Positions 33,784-42,983 of a DNA stretch of 64,000 bases are shown here, piece by piece. The position numbers were made by a program, and so were the translations under genes. Location: the NCBI GenBank assembly GCA_017555845.1, contig JAFZFO010000037.1:1-64000 (forward strand), read 5' to 3'. Below the pieces are notes generated by a model. It was not told where the DNA came from and made no database searches. It saw nothing but the letters and a program-made list of their open reading frames with translations. Every line of letters begins with the position of its first letter. Position 1 is the stretch's first letter. Source of the stretch: Bacteroidaceae bacterium. GTDB lineage: Bacteria; Bacteroidota; Bacteroidia; Bacteroidales; Bacteroidaceae.

Positions 33784-35625
33784 CTACAACGACTGCATAT
33801 CATTAAGGCGCTTGTACACGCCATTCAGTTTCAACAACTCATCGTGCTTGCCACGCTCCACTATCTCACCATCACGCATGACACATATCTCATCGGCATT
33901 CTTGATTGTCGACAAGCGGTGCGCAATGGCAATTGTGGTACGTGTCTTCATCAGACGCTCCAGAGCCTCCTGCACCAGACGCTCACTCTCTGTATCCAGA
34001 GCCGATGTAGCCTCATCAAGGATCAATATCGGCGGGTTCTTGAGTATAGCACGCGCAATGCTTATTCGTTGGCGCTGACCACCCGACAGCAGACAACCCC
34101 TGTCGCCCACATTGGTATCATAGCCATGCTCAGTCTCCATGATGAAATCGTGGGCATTGGCAATCTTCGCCGCCTCAATAACCTGCTCCATTGTAGCATT
34201 CTCCACACCAAAAGTGATGTTGTTGTAGAAGCTGTCGTTGAAGAGGATTGCCTCCTGGTTGACATTTCCAATGAGAGCGCGCAACGATTTTACCTTCATA
34301 TCCTTCACGTTCACGCCGTCAATACATATCTCGCCATGCTCAACATCGTAATAACGCGGAACAAGATCCACCATAGTGGACTTTCCACTACCCGACTGGC
34401 CCACAAGCGCGACAGTCTTGCCCTTCTCAATCTTCAGGTTTATATTCTTCAGCACATTGCGCTCCCCGTCATACGAGAATGTAAGGTCCTTGTACTCGAT
34501 ACCCTCTTTCACATCGGACAACTCAACCCCCTTCTCGCCATCAACAATTGTCTCCTCGGCTTTGAGGATTGCATCCACACGCTCCATTGAAGCCAATCCG
34601 CGAGGAATTGAATATGACGCTTTCGACAGTTCCTTCAAAGGATTTATGATACTGTAGAGCATTGTCAGATAGTAGATGAACGAGGGTGCCGAAATCATGG
34701 AATTCTCATTCAATATCAATGTTCCGCCGAACCATAGCACAATCACGATGATGCATGTTCCCAGGAACTCACTCATAGGGTGTGCCAACGCCTGGCGCAT
34801 TGCAACACGCATGACAGCTGATCGCAGTTCGTTGCAGCACTTCCTGAAGCGCTCCGACATCTTTTTCTCGGCAACAAAGGCCTTTACAACGCGCAAGCCG
34901 CCAATAGTCTCCTCCATCTGCGATGTCGTCTCGCCGAATCTCTGCTGCACCACCAGCGATTTCGCCTTCAGTTTGCGGCCTATCGCACCCATTATCCAAC
35001 CAAGCACCGGCATCACGCACATTGTGAAGAGCGTGAGTTCCCAGCTCACATAAAGCAGCGTCGCGAAATATATTATGATGAATATGGGGTTCTTTATGAG
35101 CATATCCAGCGAAGTGACAATTGAGTTCTCAACCTCAATAACATCACCGGTCATTCGCGCAATGATATCTCCCTTTTTCTCTTTTGAGAAGAAACCCAAC
35201 GGCAACGAAACCACCTTGTCATACATCTTTGTGCGGAGGTCGCGCACAATACCCGTACGCAACGGGATGATGGCTGCCGATGATGCAAAGTAGCTGGCGG
35301 TCTTCAGCAGAGTCATGAATATGAGGAACACGCCAAGCAACATCAGCATTACCGACTCTCCATGATCGGCAACGAAGTCATTCATGAAATACTGCACATT
35401 GTTCATCAAGACATCCTTTGCATTGTCCGAATTCATGGTACTCCATGCAATGAAGTCTACCTCCACCGGCTCTGTAACCTTGAACAGAATCTGCAATATC
35501 GGTATCAGCACCATAAAGGAAAATACATTCAACACTGCCGACAGCAGAGTGAACACCACCGAAAGAAGAAGATATTTCCTATAGGGTGGGACAAACCTTC
35601 TCAGGACCTTGAAAAACTCTTTCAT
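33784..35625 (-). CDS. ABC exporter, MsbA-like fused TM-ATPase
   Basis: 613 residues from the ATG at 35625; an upstream TTG adds residues of no family character. Six TMs (about 19-330) are followed by an ATPase with Walker A GQSGSGKST, the signature LSGGQRQRISIARA, Walker B ILILDEATSALD and the switch His in IAIAHRLST. Full-length half-transporter homodimer; lipid A or another hydrophobic cargo is likely, the cargo being inferred. First gene of the operon ABC-LOG-PfkB-MFP-RND. Confidence 0.9.
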   Translation of the reverse strand: MKEFFKVLRRFVPPYRKYLLLSVVFTLLSAVLNVFSFMVLIPILQILFKVTEPVEVDFIAWSTMNSDNAKDVLMNNVQYFMNDFVADHGESVMLMLLGVFLIFMTLLKTASYFASSAAIIPLRTGIVRDLRTKMYDKVVSLPLGFFSKEKKGDIIARMTGDVIEVENSIVTSLDMLIKNPIFIIIYFATLLYVSWELTLFTMCVMPVLGWIMGAIGRKLKAKSLVVQQRFGETTSQMEETIGGLRVVKAFVAEKKMSERFRKCCNELRSAVMRVAMRQALAHPMSEFLGTCIIVIVLWFGGTLILNENSMISAPSFIYYLTMLYSIINPLKELSKASYSIPRGLASMERVDAILKAEETIVDGEKGVELSDVKEGIEYKDLTFSYDGERNVLKNINLKIEKGKTVALVGQSGSGKSTMVDLVPRYYDVEHGEICIDGVNVKDMKVKSLRALIGNVNQEAILFNDSFYNNITFGVENATMEQVIEAAKIANAHDFIMETEHGYDTNVGDRGCLLSGGQRQRISIARAILKNPPILILDEATSALDTESERLVQEALERLMKTRTTIAIAHRLSTIKNADEICVMRDGEIVERGKHDELLKLNGVYKRLNDMQSL

Positions 35626-35658
35626 ATTGCGAAGCCTTTTGTTTTCTTGTGTAAGGTA

Positions 35659-35666
35659 CAAAGGTA
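35659..35666 (-). promoter_or_regulatory. -7 element of the ABC-to-RND operon
   Basis: Minus-strand TACCTTTG fits TAnnTTTG, 34 nt before the ATG. No -33 TTTG is seen at the expected distance in this AT-rich stretch. Confidence 0.5.
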
Positions 35667-35793
35667 CTGTTTTTTTATTATTAATATACTATTAACTGAA
35701 TAATTAATATAATAACGAAGCCTTATCCCCTGCAGAGCGGATGCTTTTCCCCATCGCGCAAAGGCCTATTTTACAAAAACGGACGGTCATTTA

Positions 35794-35824
35794 TTGCCGA
35801 TATTGCAAAAAACAACTACTTTTA
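35794..35824 (+). promoter_or_regulatory. probable promoter of the 123-residue protein gene
   Basis: TTG (35794-35796), 20-nt spacer, TACTTTTA (35817-35824); one mismatch from TAnnTTTG. The ATG is 35 nt downstream. Confidence 0.45.
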
Positions 35825-35858
35825 CAAATGGAAAAAGCAAGAAGATAAAAAAGTTCAA

Positions 35859-36230
35859 ATGGGTAGAAAGAAATTTTCACAGAAGGAATACGATGTCATC
35901 CGCAAGCTGCTCGGCAGCAAGATGCGTGCGAACCGTGCACAGCAGAAGATGGTGCGCCACACACTACGCACTGTTTTCGAGTTCAATATATCCGATTTCA
36001 ACATACAGGGCCAGGCCTTTGGACCAGCCGACCTTGACGAGTGCCTGCGCCGTGGTCGCATTCACGTACTTGATGACGCCACAATTGAGGCGATGAAACT
36101 GCGCCATGCCGAAAAGAAATTGCACGATGAGGCCGTACAGCAAGCCGAGGCCATTGCCGACGGCGAAGTTGTCGACTGGCAGAAAGTCCTTGAGGAGTGG
36201 AACGAATACTACAAGAACAACCCGGAATAA
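35859..36230 (+). CDS. small basic/acidic cytoplasmic protein, unknown
   Basis: 123 residues without signal peptide or TM. The N-terminal half is basic (GRKKFSQKEYDVIRKLLGSK, then RANRAQQKMVRHTLR), the C-terminal half acidic and helical (DDATIEAMKLRHAEKK). Codon use and G+C match the housekeeping neighbours, and it has its own promoter, so it is a real gene. I recognise no family; nucleic-acid binding through the basic half is only a guess. Its stop is followed within 5 nt by a heptad repeat array. Confidence 0.7.
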   Translation: MGRKKFSQKEYDVIRKLLGSKMRANRAQQKMVRHTLRTVFEFNISDFNIQGQAFGPADLDECLRRGRIHVLDDATIEAMKLRHAEKKLHDEAVQQAEAIADGEVVDWQKVLEEWNEYYKNNPE

Positions 36231-36235
36231 CAAGG

Positions 36236-36270
36236 GGAAAACGGAAAACGGAAAACGGAAAGTGGAAAAC
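36236..36270 (+). repeat. heptad array, GGAAAAC type
   Basis: Five 7-nt units in perfect register: GGAAAAC three times, GGAAAGT, GGAAAAC. It starts 5 nt after the stop of the upstream plus-strand gene and reads in its sense direction. Confidence 0.8.
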
Positions 36271-36303
36271 TTGCGAGCCAAGTTTCAAGCTCACAAATTA
36301 TAG

Positions 36304-36345
36304 TAAAAAAAGCGGAAAAGTCAGACCTTTCCGCTTTATCTTTTT
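36304..36345. terminator. bidirectional terminator
   Basis: AAAGCGGAAA / TTTCCGCTTT (36309-36318, 36328-36337) with a 9-nt loop, A-run before and T-run after. It separates the convergent small gene and the trmH-like operon, and itself lies between two oppositely oriented heptad arrays. Confidence 0.85.
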
Positions 36346-36410
36346 CACTTCAAACCTTTCAGCTTTCCGTTTTCACCTTTCACCTTTCAGTTTTCACCTT
36401 TCAGCTTCCC
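36341..36410 (-). repeat. heptad array, TGAAAGG/TGAAAAC type
   Basis: Ten 7-nt units in register on the minus strand: mainly TGAAAGG and TGAAAAC, with GGAAAGC, GGGAAGC, TTTGAAG and TGAAAAA. It begins 5 nt after the stop of the SpoU methyltransferase gene and reads in that gene's sense direction, mirroring the plus-strand array at 36236-36270. Confidence 0.8.
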
Positions 36411-36415
36411 CTCGT

Positions 36416-36952
36416 CTAAACAAGTCCCAGTTTCTTTGCAAATTCCCAGATGACCATTCCTGCAGTGACCGAAACATTGAGTGAATGTTTGGTTCCGAAC
36501 TGCGGAATCTCAATGGCACCATCCGATGCATCTACAACCACCTGTTGCACACCCTTTACCTCATTGCCAAGAACCACGGCATAATGCTCGCCCGGGTGGG
36601 TTGCAAAGTCCTGCAGTGCTATACTGCCCTGACACTGCTCTATGGAGTATATCCTATAACCTTGTTCGCGCAATGCAGCCACGGCATCCATGGTAGACTC
36701 AAAATATTGCCACTCCACTACATCCTCGGCACCGAGCGCAGTCTTGTGAATCTCGGCACTGGGTGGTGTGGCTGTTATGCCGCACAACATTATGCGTTCC
36801 ACACGGAAAGCATCGCCGGTACGGAACACCGAACCCACATTATGCAGGCTACGTACATTGTCAAGCACCACCACCAACGGCAATTTATCGGCCTTGGCAA
36901 ACGCATCGCGGTCAATGCGCCCCATCTCTGTTACAAGTTTCTTTCTGTTCAT
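36416..36952 (-). CDS. SpoU/TrmH-family RNA 2'-O-methyltransferase
   Basis: 178 residues. The three SPOUT motifs are present: NVRSLHNVGSVFRTGDAF, VLGNEVKGV and the knot-forming IPQFGTKHSLNVSVTAG. Methylates a ribose in tRNA or rRNA using SAM; the target is not clear from sequence. The ATG overlaps the CoA-transferase stop by 4 nt; last gene of the thioesterase operon. Confidence 0.9.
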   Translation of the reverse strand: MNRKKLVTEMGRIDRDAFAKADKLPLVVVLDNVRSLHNVGSVFRTGDAFRVERIMLCGITATPPSAEIHKTALGAEDVVEWQYFESTMDAVAALREQGYRIYSIEQCQGSIALQDFATHPGEHYAVVLGNEVKGVQQVVVDASDGAIEIPQFGTKHSLNVSVTAGMVIWEFAKKLGLV

Positions 36953-38436
36953 AGATATTTACCCCAGTCAATTTTTCTCATATCACCCTCACGCTCATAT
37001 GCAGTATTCAATGCAAGAGCCGCCGCCACATTATGCGACACATGACCGTTCTTTGAGATCTTCAGATAGTCCCAAAGCAGGTTACGGTAATCGGGGTGTG
37101 CACAGTTCTCAATCAACAGACGGGCACGCTCATCGGGTCCCTTGCCACGCAGGTCGGCAACACCCCACTCCGTTGCCACTACACGCACATCGTGCTCGGT
37201 GTGGTCGGCATGCGTCACCATAGGAACAATTGAAGTAATGGCGCCTCCCTTCTGTGTCGAAGGAGTCATAAATATCGAGATATATGCATTACGCGCAAAA
37301 TCGCCCGAACCGCCGATACCGTTCATGAGGCGTGTTCCGCCAATGTGTGATGAGTTCACGCAACCGTAAAGGTCAACGGCAATTGCAGTATTCATTGCAA
37401 TGAGTCCAAGACGGCGGATAACCTCGGGATGGTTCGATATCTCGGACGGACGCAGAATGAGCCTGTCACGGAAGAAATCGAGGTTGTCATACACATGCTG
37501 CAGGCACTCCTGGCTCAATGAGAGCGAACAGGTACTGCCGGCATTCACACGGCCACGTTCCATGAGTTCAATTACAGAATCCTGCAACACCTCGGAATAG
37601 AGATCCAACGGAGGCAGTTCCGTGCAGCCGTCAAGCGCCTTGAGTACGGCATTCGCCACATTACCGATACCGCTCTGTATTGGCAGACCCGTTGCTGGGA
37701 TTATTCCACGCTTGAGATCGCCAAGGATGAAGTTTGCCACATTCTCACCAATCTTGCGGGTCACAGGATCCAACTCCTTGAACACTACCTGTTCATTAGG
37801 CAGATAGACATCCACAATACCCACGACCTTTTTGGGGTCAACCTGCACATAAGGCTTTCCAATCCTGTCCGAAGCCTTGTATATGGGGATTTCAGTGCGG
37901 AAAGGCGGGTCTTTTGGCTCATACACATCGTGCAGGCCAATTGTATTGTGGAATGTATTACGCTCAATGATGATTCTGTCGGCAAGATTCGCCACAGTCT
38001 GTCCTATACCGCCGGCCGTTGTCAGATAAACCTTTCCATCGGGGGTAATGTCCACTGCTTCAAGAATTGCCACATCCACCTTGCCCAAGTATCCATAACG
38101 CAAATCCTGCGCCATGAGTGAGAGGTGCAGGTCGGCATAGACTATCTCCTTGTTGTTGATGGCATCGCGCACCGTAGGGTTCGAGATGAACGGAGCCCTG
38201 AAGTTAAGGGCCTTGGCACGGGTAAGCACACCGTCGATTGAATCGCCGGTCGATGCTCCCGTATATAGATTTATCTTGAATGGTTTACCTGCAGCGTGAG
38301 CCTCCTCGGCACGTTTGGCCACCTCGGGAAGAACGGTCTTTGGCGTTCCCGAGAGCGTGAATCCACTAATACCCACACCATCGCCGTTGTTTATGTAACA
38401 AGCGGCTTCTGCAGCTGTCAGAATAGGATAACTCAT
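36949..38436 (-). CDS. succinate:acetate CoA-transferase family protein
   Basis: 495 residues of the acetyl-CoA hydrolase/transferase family. SGIGNVANAVL and LDLYSEVLQD are the key motifs; the Glu in SEVLQD is the residue that carries CoA in related enzymes. Homologues in Bacteroidales move CoA between succinate, acetate and propionate in fermentation. The exact pair of acids is inferred. Third in its operon. Confidence 0.9.
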   Translation of the reverse strand: MSYPILTAAEAACYINNGDGVGISGFTLSGTPKTVLPEVAKRAEEAHAAGKPFKINLYTGASTGDSIDGVLTRAKALNFRAPFISNPTVRDAINNKEIVYADLHLSLMAQDLRYGYLGKVDVAILEAVDITPDGKVYLTTAGGIGQTVANLADRIIIERNTFHNTIGLHDVYEPKDPPFRTEIPIYKASDRIGKPYVQVDPKKVVGIVDVYLPNEQVVFKELDPVTRKIGENVANFILGDLKRGIIPATGLPIQSGIGNVANAVLKALDGCTELPPLDLYSEVLQDSVIELMERGRVNAGSTCSLSLSQECLQHVYDNLDFFRDRLILRPSEISNHPEVIRRLGLIAMNTAIAVDLYGCVNSSHIGGTRLMNGIGGSGDFARNAYISIFMTPSTQKGGAITSIVPMVTHADHTEHDVRVVATEWGVADLRGKGPDERARLLIENCAHPDYRNLLWDYLKISKNGHVSHNVAAALALNTAYEREGDMRKIDWGKYL

Positions 38437-38457
38437 AATATCTGAAATTGTCTTTTG

Positions 38458-38829
38458 TCAATACTTTCTGCTGAATATCTCGGAATAGAGGAAAGCTCGC
38501 TTTGCATCGGTCTTGTTCTCTATTTTTACCAGGCGCTCCTTACGGGCGGTTTCTTCGCTCTTTTTCTCGGGCGCAGGCGATACTGCCACTGCGGCTTTAT
38601 GAGATGTACTTGTGTTGCGTCGCCTGCCGGCATCAATGGAACGCGCAGCATCAACGGGCGTTGCATGGGCACTATATTCCTGCTGTGGTTCCAGCACCTC
38701 AAATTGCGGGAAGTTCTCGCCAAGAGTTCTCTTGCCATCAACTTTCCCCGGGGCGGAGCCAAGACTCTTCACGACATAAATGATCAGATACACCGCACCG
38801 AATATCAGAATAGATAATATTGATCCCAT
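38458..38829 (-). CDS. small single-TM protein, unknown
   Basis: 123 residues from the ATG at 38829 (a GTG upstream overlaps the thioesterase gene). One TM at the N-terminus (ILSILIFGAVYLIIYVV) precedes a Pro/Ala- and charge-rich, probably disordered region and a C-terminal basic helix (KTDAKRAFLYSEIFSRKY). No family recognised. Encoded between the thioesterase and CoA-transferase genes with gaps of 2 and 21 nt. Confidence 0.6.
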   Translation of the reverse strand: MGSILSILIFGAVYLIIYVVKSLGSAPGKVDGKRTLGENFPQFEVLEPQQEYSAHATPVDAARSIDAGRRRNTSTSHKAAVAVSPAPEKKSEETARKERLVKIENKTDAKRAFLYSEIFSRKY

Positions 38830-38831
38830 AA

Positions 38832-39248
38832 TCAAGCATCGTTTTTGGTCAAACACCCATTGAACATCTCATCAAACACCTCGCCGCGTGTCAAGCGCCC
38901 ATCCTTGAGACAAATGACATCGACTTCGCCTTTCAGCACCAGAGCCCCGTCGGCAAGGTTATATATATCTTGAATGAAAATCAGTTTTGCACCCTTACGC
39001 TGAAGATTAATGCACACCACAAACCTGTCACCGCCGCGCAACGGACGCTTGTACTCCATGGTTATCTTTGCCACCATAGGGTCGAAGCCCTGGCTGTGCA
39101 TCTGTGAGAAACTGCCGCCGATGTGCTCAAGGAACTCATGACGGGCATGCTCAAGGTAATGCTGATAGTTGGCATTGTTCACAACGCCCTGTATGTCGCA
39201 CTCATAGTCGCGCACCTTCATCTCCAGCCTGTAGATATAATTCTCCAT
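38832..39248 (-). CDS. 4HBT-type acyl-CoA thioesterase
   Basis: 138 residues from the ATG at 39248. RDYECDIQGVVNNANYQHYL matches the YbgC/FadM hot-dog motif with the catalytic Asp (Y-x-C-D). Hydrolyses short or aromatic acyl-CoA; substrate not known. First gene of a four-gene operon ending in the SpoU methyltransferase. Confidence 0.88.
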   Translation of the reverse strand: MENYIYRLEMKVRDYECDIQGVVNNANYQHYLEHARHEFLEHIGGSFSQMHSQGFDPMVAKITMEYKRPLRGGDRFVVCINLQRKGAKLIFIQDIYNLADGALVLKGEVDVICLKDGRLTRGEVFDEMFNGCLTKNDA

Positions 39249-39485
39249 AATTCTCACTGATATCTACCGCGAATATACAACAATTAAACAATTAATATAG
39301 TTTTTGTAACAAATTCATGGATGTTATTAGTCATTTTTAAGATAAACCTCGAAAATCTCATGCACTCGCTGTGAAATATTCAAGCAAGCTTGATATTATC
39401 TGCTTTCAGCGAAGTTTTGCGGCGCTCATTGCGTGTTAAAAAAATTTTTCCCCATTCACTTGCACAACTTTCGCTCGTTTGTTGC

Positions 39486-39493
39486 TATTTTTG
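39486..39493 (+). promoter_or_regulatory. -7 element close to the mfd start
   Basis: TATTTTTG fits TAnnTTTG but ends only 2 nt before the first ATG (39496). If used, transcription would begin near 39500 and translation from the next ATG (39508). Confidence 0.35.
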
Positions 39494-39495
39494 CA

Positions 39496-42400
39496 ATGGT
39501 TGAACAGATGGAAGCGAATGAGATTCAAAATATCTACGCAGCTCATCCGGGAGTAGAAGCCCTGATACAGTTGCGCGAGGAGGGGGGCAAGAAACGTGTT
39601 CTCCTCGAAGGTCTATTGGGCAGTTCGGCCGCCATGACAATCTGCGGCTTCAAGCAACGCGTTCCCGAGCAGACACTGCTTGTGGTCATGAACGATGCCG
39701 AAGAGGCCGGCTATTTCTACCACGACATGATGCAGATTACCGGCGACAGCAATATCCTGTTCTTCCCGTCATCGTTCCGCCGCGCAATGAAATATGGCCA
39801 GGAAGACGATGCCAACCGCATTCTGCGCACCGAGGTCATGAGCCGCCTTGTCAACCGCCGCCGCAAGGAGGGACTTGTCATTGTCACACACCCCGATGCC
39901 CTTGCCGAGAAGGTTGTATCGCAACAGCAACTCGAGGAGAAGACACTCACAATAGCCGTCGGCGACAGCATAAGCCGCGACAAGGTGGAAAAGAAACTTG
40001 CCGCGCTAAAGTTCAAGGAGGTCACATATGTCTACGAGCCCGGCGAGTTCGCCGTGCGAGGCAGCCTCATCGATATTTTCTCCTTTTCATCGGAATATCC
40101 TTACCGCATAGACTTCTTTGGCGACGAGGTGGAGAGCATACGCACATTCACCGTTGAGGACCAGCTCTCAAAGGAGCGCACCGACGAGGCGACCATCGTT
40201 CCCAAGCTCAGCGGCAGCGAGGCTGTTGCAATTACCGAGTTCCTTCCCAAGAATGCCATCCTTGTGACAAAGGATATCGCATTTGTAAAGGGATGCATCG
40301 ACAAGCTCAACAACGAAGGGTTCACATTGCAGGCAAAACTGTCGGACAATACACTGCCACAGATGCCGGAGCTGATGACCGCCGACGAGGTAGAGCGTTA
40401 TGCCAAGAGCACCAAGCATTGGGAGCTGCGCCCACAGGCCGGCGGCAACAGCACGAAAGTGAAGTTCGATACATCGCCACAGCCACTCTTCCACAAGGAT
40501 TTTGACCTTGTGAGCCAGAACTTCAAGCGCCTGCTCGACAATGGCTACAAGCTCATGCTCCTTACCGATGACATGCACCAGGCCGACCGCCTGAAGGCAA
40601 TTTTCGAGGAGCGCGGCGATGAGATACCGTTCACTCCCGTAGGACGCACGATACACGAAGGATTCTGCGACAACACACTAAAAATCGCCCTTTTCACCGA
40701 CCATCAGCTATTCGGGCGCTTCCACAATTTCCGTTTGCGCAGCGACCGTGCACGCAACGGCAAGACCGCGCTCACCATCAAGGAGCTAAAGGAGTTCGGC
40801 ATCGGCGACTACATAGTACACATTGACCACGGAATAGGCAAATTCGGCGGTTTGGTACGCATTCCCAACGGCGGCGTGACACAGGAGGCCATAAAGCTCA
40901 TATACAGGAACGACGATGTTGTGTTCGTCTCAATCCACAACCTGCACAAGATATCCAAGTACAGGGGCAAGGAGGGCGATGCTCCACAGGTGAGCAAGCT
41001 GGGCACCGGCGCGTGGGAGAGAATAAAGGAGCGCACAAAGAACAAAATCAAGGACATTGCCCGCGACCTCATCAAGCTCTATTCAAAACGCTACAAGGAG
41101 GAGGGCTTTGCCTTCTCGCCCGACACTTACCTGCAGAACGAGCTTGAGGCAAGCTTCATATACGAGGACACCCCCGACCAGTTCAAGGCAACCAACGAGG
41201 TAAAGCAGGACATGGAGCGCAAGCGCCCGATGGACCGCCTCATCTGCGGCGACGTGGGCTTTGGCAAGACCGAGGTTGCCATACGTGCCGCCTTCAAGGC
41301 TGCCACCGACGGCAAGCAGGTTGCAGTGCTTGTCCCCACCACCGTACTCGCATACCAGCACTATCTCACATTCAAGGAACGACTCAAGGACTTCCCATGC
41401 AACGTGCAGTATCTGAGCCGCGCCCGCAATGCATCAACGACAAAGAAGGTGCTCGAGGAGATAAAGGAGGGCAAAGTGGATATTGTCATAGGCACACACA
41501 AGCTCACGAGCAAAGAGGTAAAGTTCAAGGATTTGGGACTGCTAATCATTGACGAGGAGCAGAAGTTCGGCGTTGCCGTAAAGGAGAAGCTGCGTCAGTT
41601 CAAGGTAAACGTGGACACACTCACAATGACCGCAACCCCCATTCCACGCACGCTACAGTTCTCAATCATGGGAGCACGCGACCTCTCTATCATACAGACA
41701 CCACCCCCCAACCGTTACCCCATACACACCGAGATACACAATTTCGATGCCGAGGTAATAAAGGAGGCCATCAACTTTGAGCTGAGCCGCAACGGACAGG
41801 TATTCTTCATTACCAACAGAATATCGGGCATGGAGGAACTTGCCAACATGATAAGACGCCATGTACCCGACGCGCGCGTATGCATAGGCCACGGACAGAT
41901 GGAGCCAGCCGAGCTTGAAAAGAGACTGTATGAGTTCATCAACCACGACCACGACGTACTCATTGCCACATCCATTGTGGAGAACGGCATTGACATACCG
42001 AATGTAAACACCATCATCATAAACCAGGCACAGAACTTCGGACTCAGCGACCTGCACCAGATGCGCGGCCGCGTGGGACGTGGCAAGCGCAAGGCATTCT
42101 GCTACATGCTCACCCCACCACGCGAGAGCCTCAGCACCGATGCGCGCCGTCGTCTGGAGGCTATAGAGAGCTTCAGCGAACTTGGCAGCGGAATGAGCAT
42201 TGCCATGCAGGACCTTGACATACGCGGTGCAGGCAACCTGTTGGGCGCCGAGCAGAGCGGTTTCATTGCCGACCTGGGTTACGAGACCTATCAGAAGATT
42301 CTTGCCGAAGCCGTACAGGAACTCAAGGAGGACGAGTTTGCCGACATACTCCAGCAGGAGGAGAGCGAGACTGCTGCCGACAGCTACGTGAAGGAGTGCT

Positions 42401-42876
42401 TTGTAGAGAGCGACCTGGAGCTGTTGTTCCCGGCACTTTATGTCCCCGACAGCAACGAGCGCATACTTTTGTACCGCGAGCTCGACTCACTCACTGACAG
42501 CCGCGAGATTGAAGCATTCAGGACAAGGATGAAGGACCGTTTCGGCGCCATCCCCAAAGAGGGCGAGGAACTCATCCGCGTTGTCTCAATGCGCCACAAG
42601 GCACAGAAACTGGGCATTGAGAAGATTTACCTCAAGGGCGGCAAGATGAACCTGTTCCTCGTTGACACACGCAACGAACGGTACTACACCAGCGAACTCT
42701 TTGGCAGCATAATGAGCTACATACCCACAAGCCAATACAAGTGTAAGGTGCGCGAAGGCGACGGACGCTGCATAATTACCATCGAAAACGTGAAGAATGT
42801 AGAGACTGCACTTGCATTCATTGAGGAGATACAGCGCCACGCCGGCATTTCAAAACATAGTCAAAACCCACAGTAA
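39496..42876 (+). CDS. mfd: transcription-repair coupling factor
   Basis: Pushes stalled RNA polymerase off DNA lesions and recruits UvrA. About 1126 residues: UvrB-like N-terminal domain, RNAP-interaction domain (ELKEFGIGDYIVHIDHGIGKFGG), helicase motifs GDVGFGKTEVA and DEEQKFGV, MTATPIPRT, QMRGRVGRG, and the C-terminal TRCF domain. The start could be ATG 39496 (MVEQMEANE) or ATG 39508 (MEANEIQNIYAAHPG); the latter fits the nearby -7 element and the usual N-terminus. A dispersed palindromic repeat begins right at its stop codon. Confidence 0.95.
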   Translation: MVEQMEANEIQNIYAAHPGVEALIQLREEGGKKRVLLEGLLGSSAAMTICGFKQRVPEQTLLVVMNDAEEAGYFYHDMMQITGDSNILFFPSSFRRAMKYGQEDDANRILRTEVMSRLVNRRRKEGLVIVTHPDALAEKVVSQQQLEEKTLTIAVGDSISRDKVEKKLAALKFKEVTYVYEPGEFAVRGSLIDIFSFSSEYPYRIDFFGDEVESIRTFTVEDQLSKERTDEATIVPKLSGSEAVAITEFLPKNAILVTKDIAFVKGCIDKLNNEGFTLQAKLSDNTLPQMPELMTADEVERYAKSTKHWELRPQAGGNSTKVKFDTSPQPLFHKDFDLVSQNFKRLLDNGYKLMLLTDDMHQADRLKAIFEERGDEIPFTPVGRTIHEGFCDNTLKIALFTDHQLFGRFHNFRLRSDRARNGKTALTIKELKEFGIGDYIVHIDHGIGKFGGLVRIPNGGVTQEAIKLIYRNDDVVFVSIHNLHKISKYRGKEGDAPQVSKLGTGAWERIKERTKNKIKDIARDLIKLYSKRYKEEGFAFSPDTYLQNELEASFIYEDTPDQFKATNEVKQDMERKRPMDRLICGDVGFGKTEVAIRAAFKAATDGKQVAVLVPTTVLAYQHYLTFKERLKDFPCNVQYLSRARNASTTKKVLEEIKEGKVDIVIGTHKLTSKEVKFKDLGLLIIDEEQKFGVAVKEKLRQFKVNVDTLTMTATPIPRTLQFSIMGARDLSIIQTPPPNRYPIHTEIHNFDAEVIKEAINFELSRNGQVFFITNRISGMEELANMIRRHVPDARVCIGHGQMEPAELEKRLYEFINHDHDVLIATSIVENGIDIPNVNTIIINQAQNFGLSDLHQMRGRVGRGKRKAFCYMLTPPRESLSTDARRRLEAIESFSELGSGMSIAMQDLDIRGAGNLLGAEQSGFIADLGYETYQKILAEAVQELKEDEFADILQQEESETAADSYVKECFVESDLELLFPALYVPDSNERILLYRELDSLTDSREIEAFRTRMKDRFGAIPKEGEELIRVVSMRHKAQKLGIEKIYLKGGKMNLFLVDTRNERYYTSELFGSIMSYIPTSQYKCKVREGDGRCIITIENVKNVETALAFIEEIQRHAGISKHSQNPQ

Positions 42877-42935
42877 TGTCATACTGAGCAGAGCGAAGTA
42901 TCTCTTGAGATCCTTCACATACGTTCAGGGTGACA
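42877..42935. repeat. second copy of the dispersed palindromic core
   Basis: 59 nt, starting at the base after the mfd stop: TGTCATACTGAGCAGAGCG, AAGTATCTC, GAGATCCTTCACA, GTTCAGGGTGACA. It matches 643-715 but lacks the 14 nt in the middle and the outer arms. The ends pair, so it can fold into a long hairpin and may end the mfd transcript. Confidence 0.8.
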
Positions 42936-42983
42936 AACAACTGCTATTAAGAGAACATTTGAACGCAAAACCATTAAAACAAT

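Noticed and set aside
33049..34590. A 513-codon open frame on the plus strand
   Set aside because: It covers the PfkB, LOG and ABC genes on the opposite strand; the product is His/Thr/Leu-rich noise.
39433..39495. GTG start upstream of the mfd ATG
   Set aside because: It adds 21 residues that do not fit the family N-terminus and lies upstream of the likely transcription start.
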